DNA of 64,000 nucleotides, from the NCBI RefSeq assembly GCF_041261445.1, contig NZ_JBGCCU010000002.1, positions 434,001 through 498,000 of the forward strand. Direction: 5' to 3'. Below the pieces are notes generated by a model. The model was given only the letters and a program-made list of their open reading frames with translations, had not been told where the DNA came from and ran no database searches. This document shows, piece after piece, positions 36,448-45,519 of the stretch. Numbering within the stretch: the stretch's first letter is position 1; each line of letters begins with the position of its first letter. The position numbers were made by a program, and so were the translations under genes. This DNA comes from Catenulispora sp. EB89. GTDB taxonomy: Bacteria > Actinomycetota > Actinomycetes > Streptomycetales > Catenulisporaceae.

Positions 36448-38880
36448 CTAGGAGTTTGCCGGCTCTGCTACCACCTGGGGTTCGGCCGGTGCCGCGGGGG
36501 CTGCGGGGACGGTGGTTCGGACGTTGGACGGACCGGTGGCGGGGACGGCGGTCGGCACCGGCCTCGTCGGCGTCGCGGAGGACGTTTCGGCCGCGGTGGC
36601 GGCCCACACCACGGCGATCAGCGCGACGGCCCCGAGCCCCGCGACGACCAGCACAACGAGCGACCCGACGGCCGGATGCCACGACCCGGCGAGCGGGTTC
36701 AGCGGAGCGTTCGGCCCGGCCTGCACCCGCGTCATCTCCACGGCGAGCACCCACAGCTGACAGAATGCGACGCCGACGACGACCAGCCGCGGAATCCGGC
36801 GCCGCAGCACCGGCGAAAGCTCCCCGGCCGGACCGGACGCCAGCAGCACGGCCGTCCCGGCCAGCCCCGGCAGGAAGTAGCGACCGTACTGCGACCAGCC
36901 GAGCGTGCCGAGGTACTTGATCTCCAGCACGACGGTGATGCCGAGCGAAGCCGCCGCGACCCCGAGCGCCACGGCCACCACCCGCCGGCTCCGCAGCATC
37001 GCCAACGGAATCAGCACCACGGCCGCGAGCCCGGCCCACAGCATCGGCGCCCACGACGCGGGCACGTCAAGCGCGAACGCCTCGGAGAACCAACCGCCGA
37101 CCCGGTTCACGGCGACCACCCGCAGCAAAGCACTGACGCGGTGGTCGGCGGGATGCACAGCGATGAGGGTCCGGGTGACCTTGGAGTTGCCGGACACGGC
37201 ATTCCAGGCCACCGCCGCCAACCCGATCACGAACCACGCGGCACCGACGAGGCGACCGGCGCGCCACCGCAGCAACTCCCGCACCCGACCACGCTCGGCC
37301 GCCAACAACGAGCCGCAGACCGCGAGCGCGAACCAGAACGGACCCTCGGCCCGGACGGTGAGGACGACGGCGCCGGAGATCGCAGCGAGGGCGAGGAGTG
37401 CGGTCTGGGAGACGGCCGCGGACTCCGCACGCATCGCTTGCCGGACTCGCTGCGGCATGGCCCCCAGAGACAAGCGCGCCGCAGACCCGGGCTCGGAGGT
37501 CAGCACAGCAGACCTCGACTCAGCAGACGACCCCGCCACGGAAACTCCCCGCGATCGCCGCCACTGCAACGCACCGACGGACGACCGACGAGCCGCAGAC
37601 CCCGACACCGCCGAAGCCTGCTCACCCGCGCGCACCACAGCGCCTGACTCAGCCACCGGCGCCGCCGAAGCCGCCCGCCGCCGCCAATGCAGCCTTCCAG
37701 CTGGCAACTTTCCCGCCGCCGAAGCCTGCTCGTCCGCGCGCACCGCAGCGCCGTTCTCTGCCGCCGGCGCCGCCCGCCGCCAATGCAGCCTTCCAGCTGG
37801 CGACCTTCCCGCCGCCGAAGCCAGTTCGGTCTGAGTCGCCGGCACCGCCCCGGCACCTCCGCGCCGCCGCCAGTGCAGCCTTCCAGCCGGCGACTTTCCC
37901 GCCACCGAAGCCTGCTCGCCCACGCGCACTACAGCGCCGGTCTCAACCGCCGGCGCCGCCGAGACCGCCCGCCGCCACCAATGCAGCCTTCCAGCCGGCG
38001 ACTTTCCCGCTGCCAAGGCCGGTTCGGTCTGAGTCGCCGGCACCGCCCCGGCGCCTCCGCGCCGCCGACCCACCGCACCGCTCACCGCACCGCCCGCCGA
38101 AGCGCGCATCGCGGCACCCGGCCGCGCCAGGTCCACCATGCACACCCACAGCAGCACCGCCGCCGAGATCTCGACCCCGTTCGGGTTCACCGTCGAGTTC
38201 AGTGCGATCGTCGTCGGCGTCAGCACCGTCAGCAGCGCGGCCAACAGCAGGGGGCGCCGGGTCCGCAGCGCGACCATCGCGGCCGCCGCCACGAACGCCG
38301 ATGCCAGCAGGGCCGCGAGGATGCGGCTCAGCAGGATGCCGGTCAGGTCCGGCCAGAAGCGGAGCGGGCCGCCGACCGCGAGGTAGTACAGCGGGTTGTA
38401 GCGCCCCACCCAGGACACCACGCGGACCTTCGCGTGCGTGGCCGGGGCCGGGTGCTGGCAGCTCGCCGCGCGGGCGACCCAGCTTTCGTCCTGGTGGTAG
38501 TTCGGGAAGTAGACGCAGAGGGCGTTCGGCGGCAGCAGGCTCTTGGGGACCTCGAAGGCCGCTCCCGGACGGTGTACCAGCGGGTCCTCGCCCTGCGGTG
38601 CCAGCAGGTGGCCGGTCACCGCTCCGTAGGCGCGCTCCAGGTGCTGGCGCTCGTCGGTGGTGCCGTCCGGCGGCATCGCCAGGGACCAGGCGACGGCCAG
38701 CAGGGCGAACGCCGCGAAGGCCGACAGCCAGGTGCGGCGGACGAGTGCTTGGCGGGACTGGTGCTTGAAGGCCTGGCGGTTGAGGGCTCGGCGGTCGCGG
38801 GCCCGGCGCTCGAAAGCCTTGCGCCGCAATGCCTGTCGCTCGAACGTCTGGCGCTGCCGCGCGGGCACGGTCCGGGACAC
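36448..38880 (-). CDS. DUF2142-like polytopic membrane protein with inserted repeat array
   Basis: This 810-residue protein has a basic Arg/Gln-rich N-terminus (RRxAFxR micro-repeats), a first helix near 50-65, PPDGTTDERQHLERA, which is characteristic of the DUF2142 glycan-related family, and about 10 further helices. Residues ~262-447 form a loop of at least four ~30-36-residue repeats with core (S/G)(P/L)AGRLHW, encoded by a tandem DNA array. Typical members lack this insert. AGGAGG precedes the GTG at 38880. A role in surface-polymer assembly is inferred from the family and neighbours. Confidence 0.78.
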   Translation of the reverse strand: MSRTVPARQRQTFERQALRRKAFERRARDRRALNRQAFKHQSRQALVRRTWLSAFAAFALLAVAWSLAMPPDGTTDERQHLERAYGAVTGHLLAPQGEDPLVHRPGAAFEVPKSLLPPNALCVYFPNYHQDESWVARAASCQHPAPATHAKVRVVSWVGRYNPLYYLAVGGPLRFWPDLTGILLSRILAALLASAFVAAAAMVALRTRRPLLLAALLTVLTPTTIALNSTVNPNGVEISAAVLLWVCMVDLARPGAAMRASAGGAVSGAVGRRRGGAGAVPATQTEPALAAGKSPAGRLHWWRRAVSAAPAVETGAVVRVGEQASVAGKSPAGRLHWRRRGGAGAVPATQTELASAAGRSPAGRLHWRRAAPAAENGAAVRADEQASAAGKLPAGRLHWRRRAASAAPVAESGAVVRAGEQASAVSGSAARRSSVGALQWRRSRGVSVAGSSAESRSAVLTSEPGSAARLSLGAMPQRVRQAMRAESAAVSQTALLALAAISGAVVLTVRAEGPFWFALAVCGSLLAAERGRVRELLRWRAGRLVGAAWFVIGLAAVAWNAVSGNSKVTRTLIAVHPADHRVSALLRVVAVNRVGGWFSEAFALDVPASWAPMLWAGLAAVVLIPLAMLRSRRVVAVALGVAAASLGITVVLEIKYLGTLGWSQYGRYFLPGLAGTAVLLASGPAGELSPVLRRRIPRLVVVGVAFCQLWVLAVEMTRVQAGPNAPLNPLAGSWHPAVGSLVVLVVAGLGAVALIAVVWAATAAETSSATPTRPVPTAVPATGPSNVRTTVPAAPAAPAEPQVVAEPANS
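37680..38000. repeat. Irregular tandem array inside the DUF2142-like gene
   Basis: GCAGCCTTCCAG recurs at 37689, 37785, 37875 and 37983 (spacings 96, 90 and 108 bp, all multiples of three), with a degenerate fifth unit near 37565. Alternating units share long stretches, so the pairs 37689/37875 and 37785/37983 look like a two-unit duplication. All copies keep the reading frame. Confidence 0.8.
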
Positions 38881-39107
38881 GGGTCAGCCTCCTGGGACGG
38901 GCTTGAACTGGCGCGGGGTGTCCTGCGGACGCTAGACCACCGCCGCCCCCGCGGACCGCGCGGACACACGTGCGTCACCGGATGCGGTGAACATCCCAGC
39001 CGTTCGGCTCAGCAACCGGTGCCGGGGGCGGTGGTGGCTCGTTGAACAGCCTCGGCGCGCGTCCCGTCCGCAGAGCGCGTCCTGCGCCCCGCCCGAGGAG
39101 TCCTGCG

Positions 39108-41453
39108 TTGAGTGTCACGCCCCCGGCCCTGCGGCCGCCGGCCCCCCGCCGTCCCCCCGCCGAGGCGGCGGCCGGCCCCGGTTCCGCCCTCCCGCGCAGG
39201 GGCCGGCTCCCCCGGCCGCGGACCGACCTCGGGACGGCCGTGCTGGTCGCGGCCGTCGTCGCGGTGCTGGCGCAGATCCCGCTGCTGACCAACCGGTTCT
39301 TCTACCTGTGGGACGACAGCGCCGCGGAGTTCCTGCCGGTCTGGCACCGCATCGGCGCCGATCTGCTGGCCGGGCACTGGAACCCGCTGGTGCCGGGGAT
39401 GTGGAACGGCGGGAACTTCGCCGCCGAGGCGCTGTTCGGCATCTGGAACCCGGTCGAGCTGCTGGACTCGGTGTTCACCGCGCTGACCGGGGACCTGCTG
39501 ATCGCCGCGATCGTGATCAAGACCCAGTTCCTGGTGCTGCTGACGCTCGGCATCTACGCGGTCTGCCGCGAGTACCGGGCCGGCCGGGCCGCCGCGGCCG
39601 TCGTCGCCGTCGCGCTGCCGTTCTCCGGCTTCACGCTCTACTTCGACGCCGCGTCCTGGATCGCCGGCCTGATGGGCTTCGCCTGGACCGCGCACTTCTG
39701 GTGGTCGGCGCGCCGGTACATGCGCGGCCGGCTGAACCCGGCGGTGCCGATCGTCTTCGGCCTGCTGATCGTCACCACCGGCAACCCCTACGGCCTGCTC
39801 GGCATGGTGGTCGTGGCGTGCGCGCTGGCCGTGGAGTCGCTGGCCGCGCACGACCGGCACGCGATCTGGCGGCTGGCCGGGGTGAGCGCGGTCGCGGCGT
39901 CGGCGGCCGCGCTGGTGTTCCTGCCGCTGGTGCTCAGCGCCGCGGTCACCACGCGCTCGCCCGGCTCGGGCATCATGAACACCGGCTTCCTGGTGCCCGG
40001 CGTCGGCGACCTGCTGAACCTCAGCGCCCCGGCGTACCTGCCGCACTCGGTGTCCTGGCACATGGCGTTCTGGTCGGTGCCGGCCACGTATCTGGCCTGG
40101 TTCATCGCGCCGCTCGCGCCGTGGCTGGACTGGCGCCGCGTCATGCACCGGCCGCGGACGCTGATCGGTGTCGGCCTGCTCGCGGTCGTGTACCTGGCGA
40201 TGACGGTCGGCCCCTCGCAGATCTGGCTGTTCCGCTGGCCGCTGCGCGTCATCGAGTACGCCTACCTCGGCCTGGGCGTCGTCCTGGCCAGGGCACTGAC
40301 CGCGTCGCCGCGCACCGACCTGGCCCGGCGCCGCACCGTGGCCACCGCGGTGATCATCGTGGTCGGCGGCTACCTGTCGTGGTCCGCGCAGCCGGGCCGG
40401 GCCGTCACCGTCATCGTCGCGACCGCTCTGGTCGGCGCGCTGTCCTGGCTGATGGTCCGCAGGGTGCGCGCCGGACGTCCGCTGTCCCGGCTGCTGATCG
40501 GCGGGACGGTGGCCGTGCTGGGCTTCCAGGCCGTGGCGTTCCCGGCCAACCAGAACGTCACCGACTGGCACCCGCAGCACGACGTGGCCTCGATGAAGCA
40601 GCACTTCGGCACCCTGTACCAAGGCAATACCCTGATGGTCGGGGACCCGCTGACCGAGGCCGACCGGCTGGGCCGCCGCCGGGTCTGGCACGACCTGCCG
40701 GGCGGCAGCCTGCTGCAGGTGGCCGGGGTGACGAGCCTGAACAACTACACCGGCGTCTCCTACCGCGCCTACATGCGGCACCTGTGCATGTCGTACTACG
40801 GCGGCACCTGCCAGTCGCTCTACACCAACCTGTGGCGCAAGGACACCGACTCCCCCGCCGAACTGGCCGACCTGCTGCGGCTGCAGACCGTCGTGGTGCA
40901 GACCCAGCAGCACGTGCTGGACGCCCTGAAGCCGCCGGTGGTGCCCGGCAAGAAGCCCGCGAAGCCGCTGACGGTTCCGGCCGGCTGGAGCGTGCGCGCA
41001 CTCGACGACCACACGGCGCTGCTGAGCCGTCTCAAGCCCCTGCCGTGGCCGGACGGACGGGTGTCCTACACGGCGGCGAGCGCACATGTCACGGCGGACG
41101 ACGTCGCCTCGGACGGCGTCGGCGAAACCGTGCGCTACACGGGCTCCGGCGAAGTGCGGATCGCGGCGCTGCTCTGGCCGGGATGGCGGGCCACCGTCGA
41201 CGGACACCAGGTGCAGTTGAAGGGCACTGATGTCGGGATCATCAAGGTTCTGCTTCCGCGGTCCCGCGCGGGCGGCAGCACGCTGAAGCTCAGCTTCCGG
41301 CCGCCGGGCTACAAGATCGGGCAGGCGATGGCGCTGCTCGGGCTGGGTCTGGCGGCGCTGATCATCGCGCTGTGGTACCGCGGCAAGCGGCGGCTCCGGA
41401 TCAGCGGGGCAGCCGCTGGCACTTCGGACAGAAGTAGCTCGACCGATTCATGA
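39108..41453 (+). CDS. YfhO-like multi-pass membrane protein
   Basis: This 781-residue protein has about 12-14 hydrophobic helices and a C-terminal extracytoplasmic domain that ends [17 protein letters not shown] followed by another helix, a pattern known from YfhO-type proteins linked to teichoic-acid or polysaccharide glycosylation. The TTG at 39108 has GAGGAG seven bases upstream, better than an upstream TTG at 39042. The N-terminal 40 residues are Pro/Ala/Arg-rich. Its 3' end overlaps the end of mutM on the other strand by 53 nt. Confidence 0.75.
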   Translation: MSVTPPALRPPAPRRPPAEAAAGPGSALPRRGRLPRPRTDLGTAVLVAAVVAVLAQIPLLTNRFFYLWDDSAAEFLPVWHRIGADLLAGHWNPLVPGMWNGGNFAAEALFGIWNPVELLDSVFTALTGDLLIAAIVIKTQFLVLLTLGIYAVCREYRAGRAAAAVVAVALPFSGFTLYFDAASWIAGLMGFAWTAHFWWSARRYMRGRLNPAVPIVFGLLIVTTGNPYGLLGMVVVACALAVESLAAHDRHAIWRLAGVSAVAASAAALVFLPLVLSAAVTTRSPGSGIMNTGFLVPGVGDLLNLSAPAYLPHSVSWHMAFWSVPATYLAWFIAPLAPWLDWRRVMHRPRTLIGVGLLAVVYLAMTVGPSQIWLFRWPLRVIEYAYLGLGVVLARALTASPRTDLARRRTVATAVIIVVGGYLSWSAQPGRAVTVIVATALVGALSWLMVRRVRAGRPLSRLLIGGTVAVLGFQAVAFPANQNVTDWHPQHDVASMKQHFGTLYQGNTLMVGDPLTEADRLGRRRVWHDLPGGSLLQVAGVTSLNNYTGVSYRAYMRHLCMSYYGGTCQSLYTNLWRKDTDSPAELADLLRLQTVVVQTQQHVLDALKPPVVPGKKPAKPLTVPAGWSVRALDDHTALLSRLKPLPWPDGRVSYTAASAHVTADDVASDGVGETVRYTGSGEVRIAALLWPGWRATVDGHQVQLKGTDVGIIKVLLPRSRAGGSTLKLSFRPPGYKIGQAMALLGLGLAALIIALWYRGKRRLRISGAAAGTSDRSSSTDS

Positions 41454-42291
41454 AGGACTCGCGCCTGATCGGCGTGCCGCAGCGTTCGCAGGGTTCTCCT
41501 TCGCGACCGTAGGCGTGCAGCGACCGGGCGAAGTAGCCGCTCTCGCCGTTGACGTTCACGTAGAGGCTGTCGAAGGACGTGCCGCCGACGGCGAGGGCGG
41601 CGGTCATCACCTCGCGCGCGCCCTGGAGCACCCGGTCGGTGTCGGGGCGGCGCATCTTCGAGGTGGGCCGGTCGTAGTGCAGGCGCGCGAGCCACAGGGC
41701 CTCGTCGGCGTAGATGTTGCCGATGCCGCTGACGCGGGTCTGGTCCAGCAGGGCACGCTTCAGGCCGGTGTCGCGGCGGCGCAGTTCGCTGTGGAAGTGG
41801 TCGACGTCGAACTCGGGGTCCAGGACGTCGCGCGCGATGTGCGTGACCGAGGCGGGGACGATGACGCCGTGCCGGTCCTGCTCCAGCTTCTCCAGGGCCA
41901 TGCCGCCGAAGGTGCGCTGGTCCACGAAGCGGAGTTCGGGGCCGTTGTCGGTGAAGGTGAAACGGATGCGGAGATGCTTCTCGTCGGGCGTGCCCGCGGG
42001 CTGGACCAGGAGTTGGCCGCTCATGCCGAGGTGGCCGGTCACGGCCTCGCCGACACTGACGCTGCCCTGGCCGCCCGCGCCGCCCTCGCCGAGCGGCAGC
42101 CACAGGAACTTGCCGCGGCGTTCGGCGCTGAGCAGGGTGAGCCCGGCGACGTGGGCCGCGAACGCCTCGGGGCCGTCGGCGTGCCGGCGGGTCGCGCGCT
42201 CGTGCAGGACCTCGGCTGTGGCGACGGTGCGCCCGACGGCCCAGCGTTCCAGGCCGCGGCGGACGACTTCTACTTCAGGTAGTTCGGGCAC
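41401..42291 (-). CDS. mutM: Formamidopyrimidine-DNA glycosylase MutM (Fpg)
   Basis: The 296-residue protein begins (V)PELPEVE, giving the catalytic Pro and Glu after Met removal. [10 protein letters not shown] holds the conserved Lys, [18 protein letters not shown] is the helix-two-turn-helix, and CERC...CPKC at the end is the zinc finger. It removes 8-oxoguanine. The GTG at 42291 is fixed by the required N-terminal Pro. It is in line with rnc, 152 bp downstream of it, as in other actinomycetes, and overlaps the YfhO-like gene end on the opposite strand. Confidence 0.96.
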   Translation of the reverse strand: MPELPEVEVVRRGLERWAVGRTVATAEVLHERATRRHADGPEAFAAHVAGLTLLSAERRGKFLWLPLGEGGAGGQGSVSVGEAVTGHLGMSGQLLVQPAGTPDEKHLRIRFTFTDNGPELRFVDQRTFGGMALEKLEQDRHGVIVPASVTHIARDVLDPEFDVDHFHSELRRRDTGLKRALLDQTRVSGIGNIYADEALWLARLHYDRPTSKMRRPDTDRVLQGAREVMTAALAVGGTSFDSLYVNVNGESGYFARSLHAYGREGEPCERCGTPIRRESFMNRSSYFCPKCQRLPR

Positions 42292-42443
42292 GTGCCGAGC
42301 GTATCGAAGGGCACCGTCAAGACGCGGCTCGGCCATTTTGTTAGGAGGATCGACCCCCTGGCACGTCTATAGCGCACGCCGCTGACACGGCGGCCGCGCT
42401 CGGCCCAGACAGGAGCCCCGACCAGGGCCGGAGCCCCGCGCCG

Positions 42444-43274
42444 TCAAGAAGCTTCGGCGGCCGGATCCGGGTCGATGTCGTACGGACCGTGCGTCAGCTT
42501 CCGGTCCCCAGCAGCGCCCGGCAGCACGCCCTTCGCGGCCAGCGCCTCCGCATGCGTCTCGCGGATGGTGCGCCACGCCTCCTCGGCGGCCTGCTGCTCG
42601 GCTTCCTTCTTCGAGCGGCCCGAGCCGTGGCCGTAGACCTCGCCGCCGACGCAGGCGTCGGCCTCGAAGAACTTGTCGTGGTCCGGACCCGTCTCGGTCA
42701 CCCGGTAGTCCGGGACGCCGATGCCGGCGACCGCCGTCAGCTCCTGCAGGGAGGTCTTCCAGTCCAGGCCGGCGCCGAGGGTGGCCGAGGTGGCGATCAG
42801 CGGGCCGAACAGGCGCCGGACCAGGTCGAAGGCGACTTCGATGCCGTGGTCCAGGTAGACCGAGCCGATCAGGGCTTCCAGGGTGTCGGCCAGGATCGAG
42901 GCCTTGTCGCGGCCTCCGGTGGTCTCCTCGCCGCGGCCGAGCTTGACGTAGTCGCCCAGGCGCAGGCCTCGGGCCACTTCGGCCAGGGCCTTGGAGTTGA
43001 CCACGGCCGAACGCAGCTTGGCGAGCTGCCCCTCGGGCAGCTCGCTGTGCGTGGTGTAGAGCGTGTCGGTGACCACCAGGCCCAGCACCGAGTCGCCGAG
43101 GAACTCCAGGCGCTCGTTGGTGGGCAGGCCGCCGTTCTCGTACGCGTACGAGCGGTGGGTGAGGGCCCGGTCGATGAGCCGGGCGTCCACGGGCAGGCCG
43201 AGTAGGGCGATGAGGTCCTCCGGCGGGGCGGAGGCTCCTGTCCCGCCCTTGCCGGACTTGTTCGAAGACGCCAC
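42444..43274 (-). CDS. rnc: Ribonuclease III
   Basis: This 276-residue RNase III has the signature [13 protein letters not shown] (~62), second acidic cluster DTLEALIG, and a C-terminal dsRNA-binding domain ([11 protein letters not shown] to [11 protein letters not shown]). It processes rRNA and other double-stranded RNA; AbsB in S. coelicolor is this enzyme. GTG 43274 is the best start, with GGAG upstream. It follows rpmF after 23 bp in a DUF177-rpmF-rnc operon. Confidence 0.95.
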   Translation of the reverse strand: MASSNKSGKGGTGASAPPEDLIALLGLPVDARLIDRALTHRSYAYENGGLPTNERLEFLGDSVLGLVVTDTLYTTHSELPEGQLAKLRSAVVNSKALAEVARGLRLGDYVKLGRGEETTGGRDKASILADTLEALIGSVYLDHGIEVAFDLVRRLFGPLIATSATLGAGLDWKTSLQELTAVAGIGVPDYRVTETGPDHDKFFEADACVGGEVYGHGSGRSKKEAEQQAAEEAWRTIRETHAEALAAKGVLPGAAGDRKLTHGPYDIDPDPAAEAS

Positions 43275-43297
43275 AGCTATCGAGATCTCCGGGTTGC

Positions 43298-43471
43298 TCA
43301 GACCTCGACGACCTGGCGGCGGTCGTAGGTGCCGCAGTTCGCGCACAGGTGGTGCGGGACCTTCGTCTGGCCGCAGTTCTCGCAGGCCACCAGGGTCAGC
43401 GGGGCGGCCTTCCACTGGGCACGGCGGGAACGGGTACGGCTGCGGGACTTCTTGCGCTTCGGGACGGCCAC
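43298..43471 (-). CDS. rpmF: 50S ribosomal protein L32
   Basis: A 57-residue basic protein, [20 protein letters not shown] at the N-terminus, with a four-Cys zinc site CENC and CANC. This is the zinc-binding (C+) form. GTG 43471 uses the AGGAG overlapping the end of the DUF177 gene, so translation is coupled. Confidence 0.95.
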   Translation of the reverse strand: MAVPKRKKSRSRTRSRRAQWKAAPLTLVACENCGQTKVPHHLCANCGTYDRRQVVEV

Positions 43472-43475
43472 GGGC

Positions 43476-44090
43476 CTACTCCTGGTCTCGGGCGGGCGGG
43501 GCGACCGGCGCCGTACCGCTGTTGCTTGCTACTTGGTCCTTCAGGTCCGCCAAGGCCGCCCACCGGGGGTCGGCGGTCTCGTGCGAGTGGTCCGGGTCGT
43601 CATTCAGGTTGGCCCCGCATTCGGGGCACAAACCCTGGCAGTCGTCCCGGCACAGCGGTGCCGACGGCAGTGCGAGCACCACCGCGTCGTGCACGACCGG
43701 CTCGAGGTCGAGCAGGTCGTTGACGAGGAACACCGCGTCCTCGTCGCCTCCCGTGTCTTCACCCGGGAAGAAGTACAGCTCCTGGAACTCCGCCTCGACC
43801 TCGAGGTCGAGCGGGTCCAGGCAGCGGACGCACTCCCCGGCGACGGCGGCACTCGCGCTACCGGTCGCCAGGACGCCCTCGACGACGGCTTCCAGCCGTA
43901 CGTCCAGGTCCACGTCCGAGCCCGCCGGTACGTTGGCGACCCCGTCCTTGTCCCCGATGGACTCCGGCGCCGGAACGGTCTCGTGCAGCTTGCGCATCGA
44001 ACCCGGGCGCCTGGCGAAGTCTTGGGTGTCCACGACATACGGCGAGCGGGGGTCGGGCTGCGCCGGATGCTTCGGCGTCGTGCCAGGCAT
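43476..44090 (-). CDS. DUF177 (YceD) family protein
   Basis: This 204-residue protein has the DUF177 cysteine pattern: GECVRCLDPL near 85, and CRDDCQGLCPECG near 160. YceD-type proteins are linked to 23S rRNA maturation or ribosome assembly and lie beside rpmF in many bacteria. ATG 44090 has GAGGG upstream. The first of the DUF177-rpmF-rnc cluster. Confidence 0.9.
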   Translation of the reverse strand: MPGTTPKHPAQPDPRSPYVVDTQDFARRPGSMRKLHETVPAPESIGDKDGVANVPAGSDVDLDVRLEAVVEGVLATGSASAAVAGECVRCLDPLDLEVEAEFQELYFFPGEDTGGDEDAVFLVNDLLDLEPVVHDAVVLALPSAPLCRDDCQGLCPECGANLNDDPDHSHETADPRWAALADLKDQVASNSGTAPVAPPARDQE

Positions 44091-44235
44091 GATCCCTCTA
44101 TCGTCGTGTGTGGTGGACCTCAAGGCGAAAGGCGTGCGTCAGCCGTTCGGCAGTCAGGCAGACGACCACGATAGCCGAGGGCCGGGGTGTCGGCCAAACT
44201 CAGAGCCGCTTCGCCTGCCCAGGCCATGCTCCGGG

Positions 44236-44259
44236 GTGCCGCGGCGAGGTCCGCGGCAC
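44236..44259 (-). terminator. Hairpin downstream of the glycine-rich protein gene
   Basis: GTGCCGCGG (44236-44244) pairs with CCGCGGCAC (44251-44259). It lies 30-50 bp past the stop of the minus-strand glycine-rich gene. It has no T-tract, so its strength is uncertain. Confidence 0.45.
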
Positions 44260-44288
44260 GCCGTTTGGCGATCTTCAGGTTGTGACGC

Positions 44289-45266
44289 TCAGTAGCTGAC
44301 GACGACCTCGCCGCCGGAGCCCGGCTGCGGGTCCACGTTGTCGCCGCCGCCGTCGCCGCCGAGCCCGGTGCCGTCGGCGTTCCCGGTCCCGCCGCTGCCG
44401 CCCACGGCGCTGGTGGTGCTGCCGGCCGCGGAGCCGCCGGTGGCGTCCCCGCCCGGGGTCACCGTGGCGCCGATGGCCTGCCCCTGGGAGACGCAGGATC
44501 CGTCCCGGCCGCCGAGGCCGGGCAGGCCGCCGTAGCCGCCGTCCTCCGCGCCGACCGAGCCGGCGCCGCCGCCCCAGCCGCCGGAGGCCACCACGTAGGT
44601 GTTGAGGTCCGCGGTGGCGAAGGTGCTGGCTCCGCCGCCGCCGGCCCCGCCGCCCCCGGTGTAGACGTCCGTGGCCCCGTTCCCGCCGGGACTGGAGATC
44701 CCGGAGATCAGGGCGGAGCCGTTGCCGCCGTTGCCGCCGTGCGGCTCCATGCCGGTCGGCAGGCCGTTCGCGCCGCCCCCGCCCCCGCCCCCGCCGGTCC
44801 CGGGAGCGCCGTCGCCGCCGTTGGACGCCACGTCCTGGCCGTCCTGGCCCGCCGTGCCGCCGCCGGTCCCGCCGCCGGGGGTGGCCGTGACCATGGCCGC
44901 GGCCTGGGACGAGCCGCGGCCGCCGTTCCCGCCCACCGAGACGGTGAAGACCTGGCCCGGCGTCACCGGGAGCACGCACTGCACGATCGCGCCGCCGCCC
45001 CCTCCGCCGCCACCCCACGAGGCGACGCCGGGCTGGACGCTGTCCCCGCCTCCGCCGCCCCCGCCGCCGACCGCCGTGACGGTCAGCTGGGTGACGCCGT
45101 CGGGGACCGTGAAGGTGCCGTCCTGGGTGAAGCTCTGCGAAGTCTGTGCTTGCGAAGTCTGGGCCCACGCCGCCGGGGCGCCGGCCAGGCAGGCGCCGAC
45201 CAGCATGGCCGCACCTGCGGCCGCCGCCAGGCGCCGGGTCAGAACCGGCTTCACGTCCTCGCGCAC
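44289..45266 (-). CDS. Secreted glycine-rich protein
   Basis: This 325-residue protein has a signal peptide (basic MREDVKPVLTRRL, then an Ala-rich core and cleavage near AWAQT). The mature part starts with a beta-rich TFTVPDGVTQLTVTAVGG segment and then becomes Gly-rich loops with GGGG runs and NGGNG repeats, like glycine-rich surface proteins. Two Cys (IVQC, GSC) may pair. GTG 45266 follows GGGAG. No anchor is visible. Function unknown; an extracellular matrix or adhesion role is a guess. Confidence 0.85.
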   Translation of the reverse strand: MREDVKPVLTRRLAAAAGAAMLVGACLAGAPAAWAQTSQAQTSQSFTQDGTFTVPDGVTQLTVTAVGGGGGGGGDSVQPGVASWGGGGGGGGAIVQCVLPVTPGQVFTVSVGGNGGRGSSQAAAMVTATPGGGTGGGTAGQDGQDVASNGGDGAPGTGGGGGGGGANGLPTGMEPHGGNGGNGSALISGISSPGGNGATDVYTGGGGAGGGGASTFATADLNTYVVASGGWGGGAGSVGAEDGGYGGLPGLGGRDGSCVSQGQAIGATVTPGGDATGGSAAGSTTSAVGGSGGTGNADGTGLGGDGGGDNVDPQPGSGGEVVVSY

Positions 45267-45519
45267 GATGGCTCCCTGGGTCGCGGTCGATCGGTCACGG
45301 TCGACCGGGCGTGGTCAGTCCGGCATGGTCGGGCACTGTCGGCGCCCACTTGACTACCGCCGACCGCGCGCCGCCAAGTCCCTTTGCGCCGAATGAGTGC
45401 ATTGTGACCCTCCGGTTCCGGCACCGCGTGTCGTGCCGGAACTGAACCGCATCAGACGTGTACGGATAGCCCGGATCGTCCGAAGCCGTCAGTTTCCCCT
45501 CATCGAACTGGACATCTCC

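Noticed and set aside
36400-38900. Repeats in the DUF2142-like gene as a CRISPR array
   Set aside because: Units are irregular, coding, in frame and have no conserved spacer-repeat pattern.
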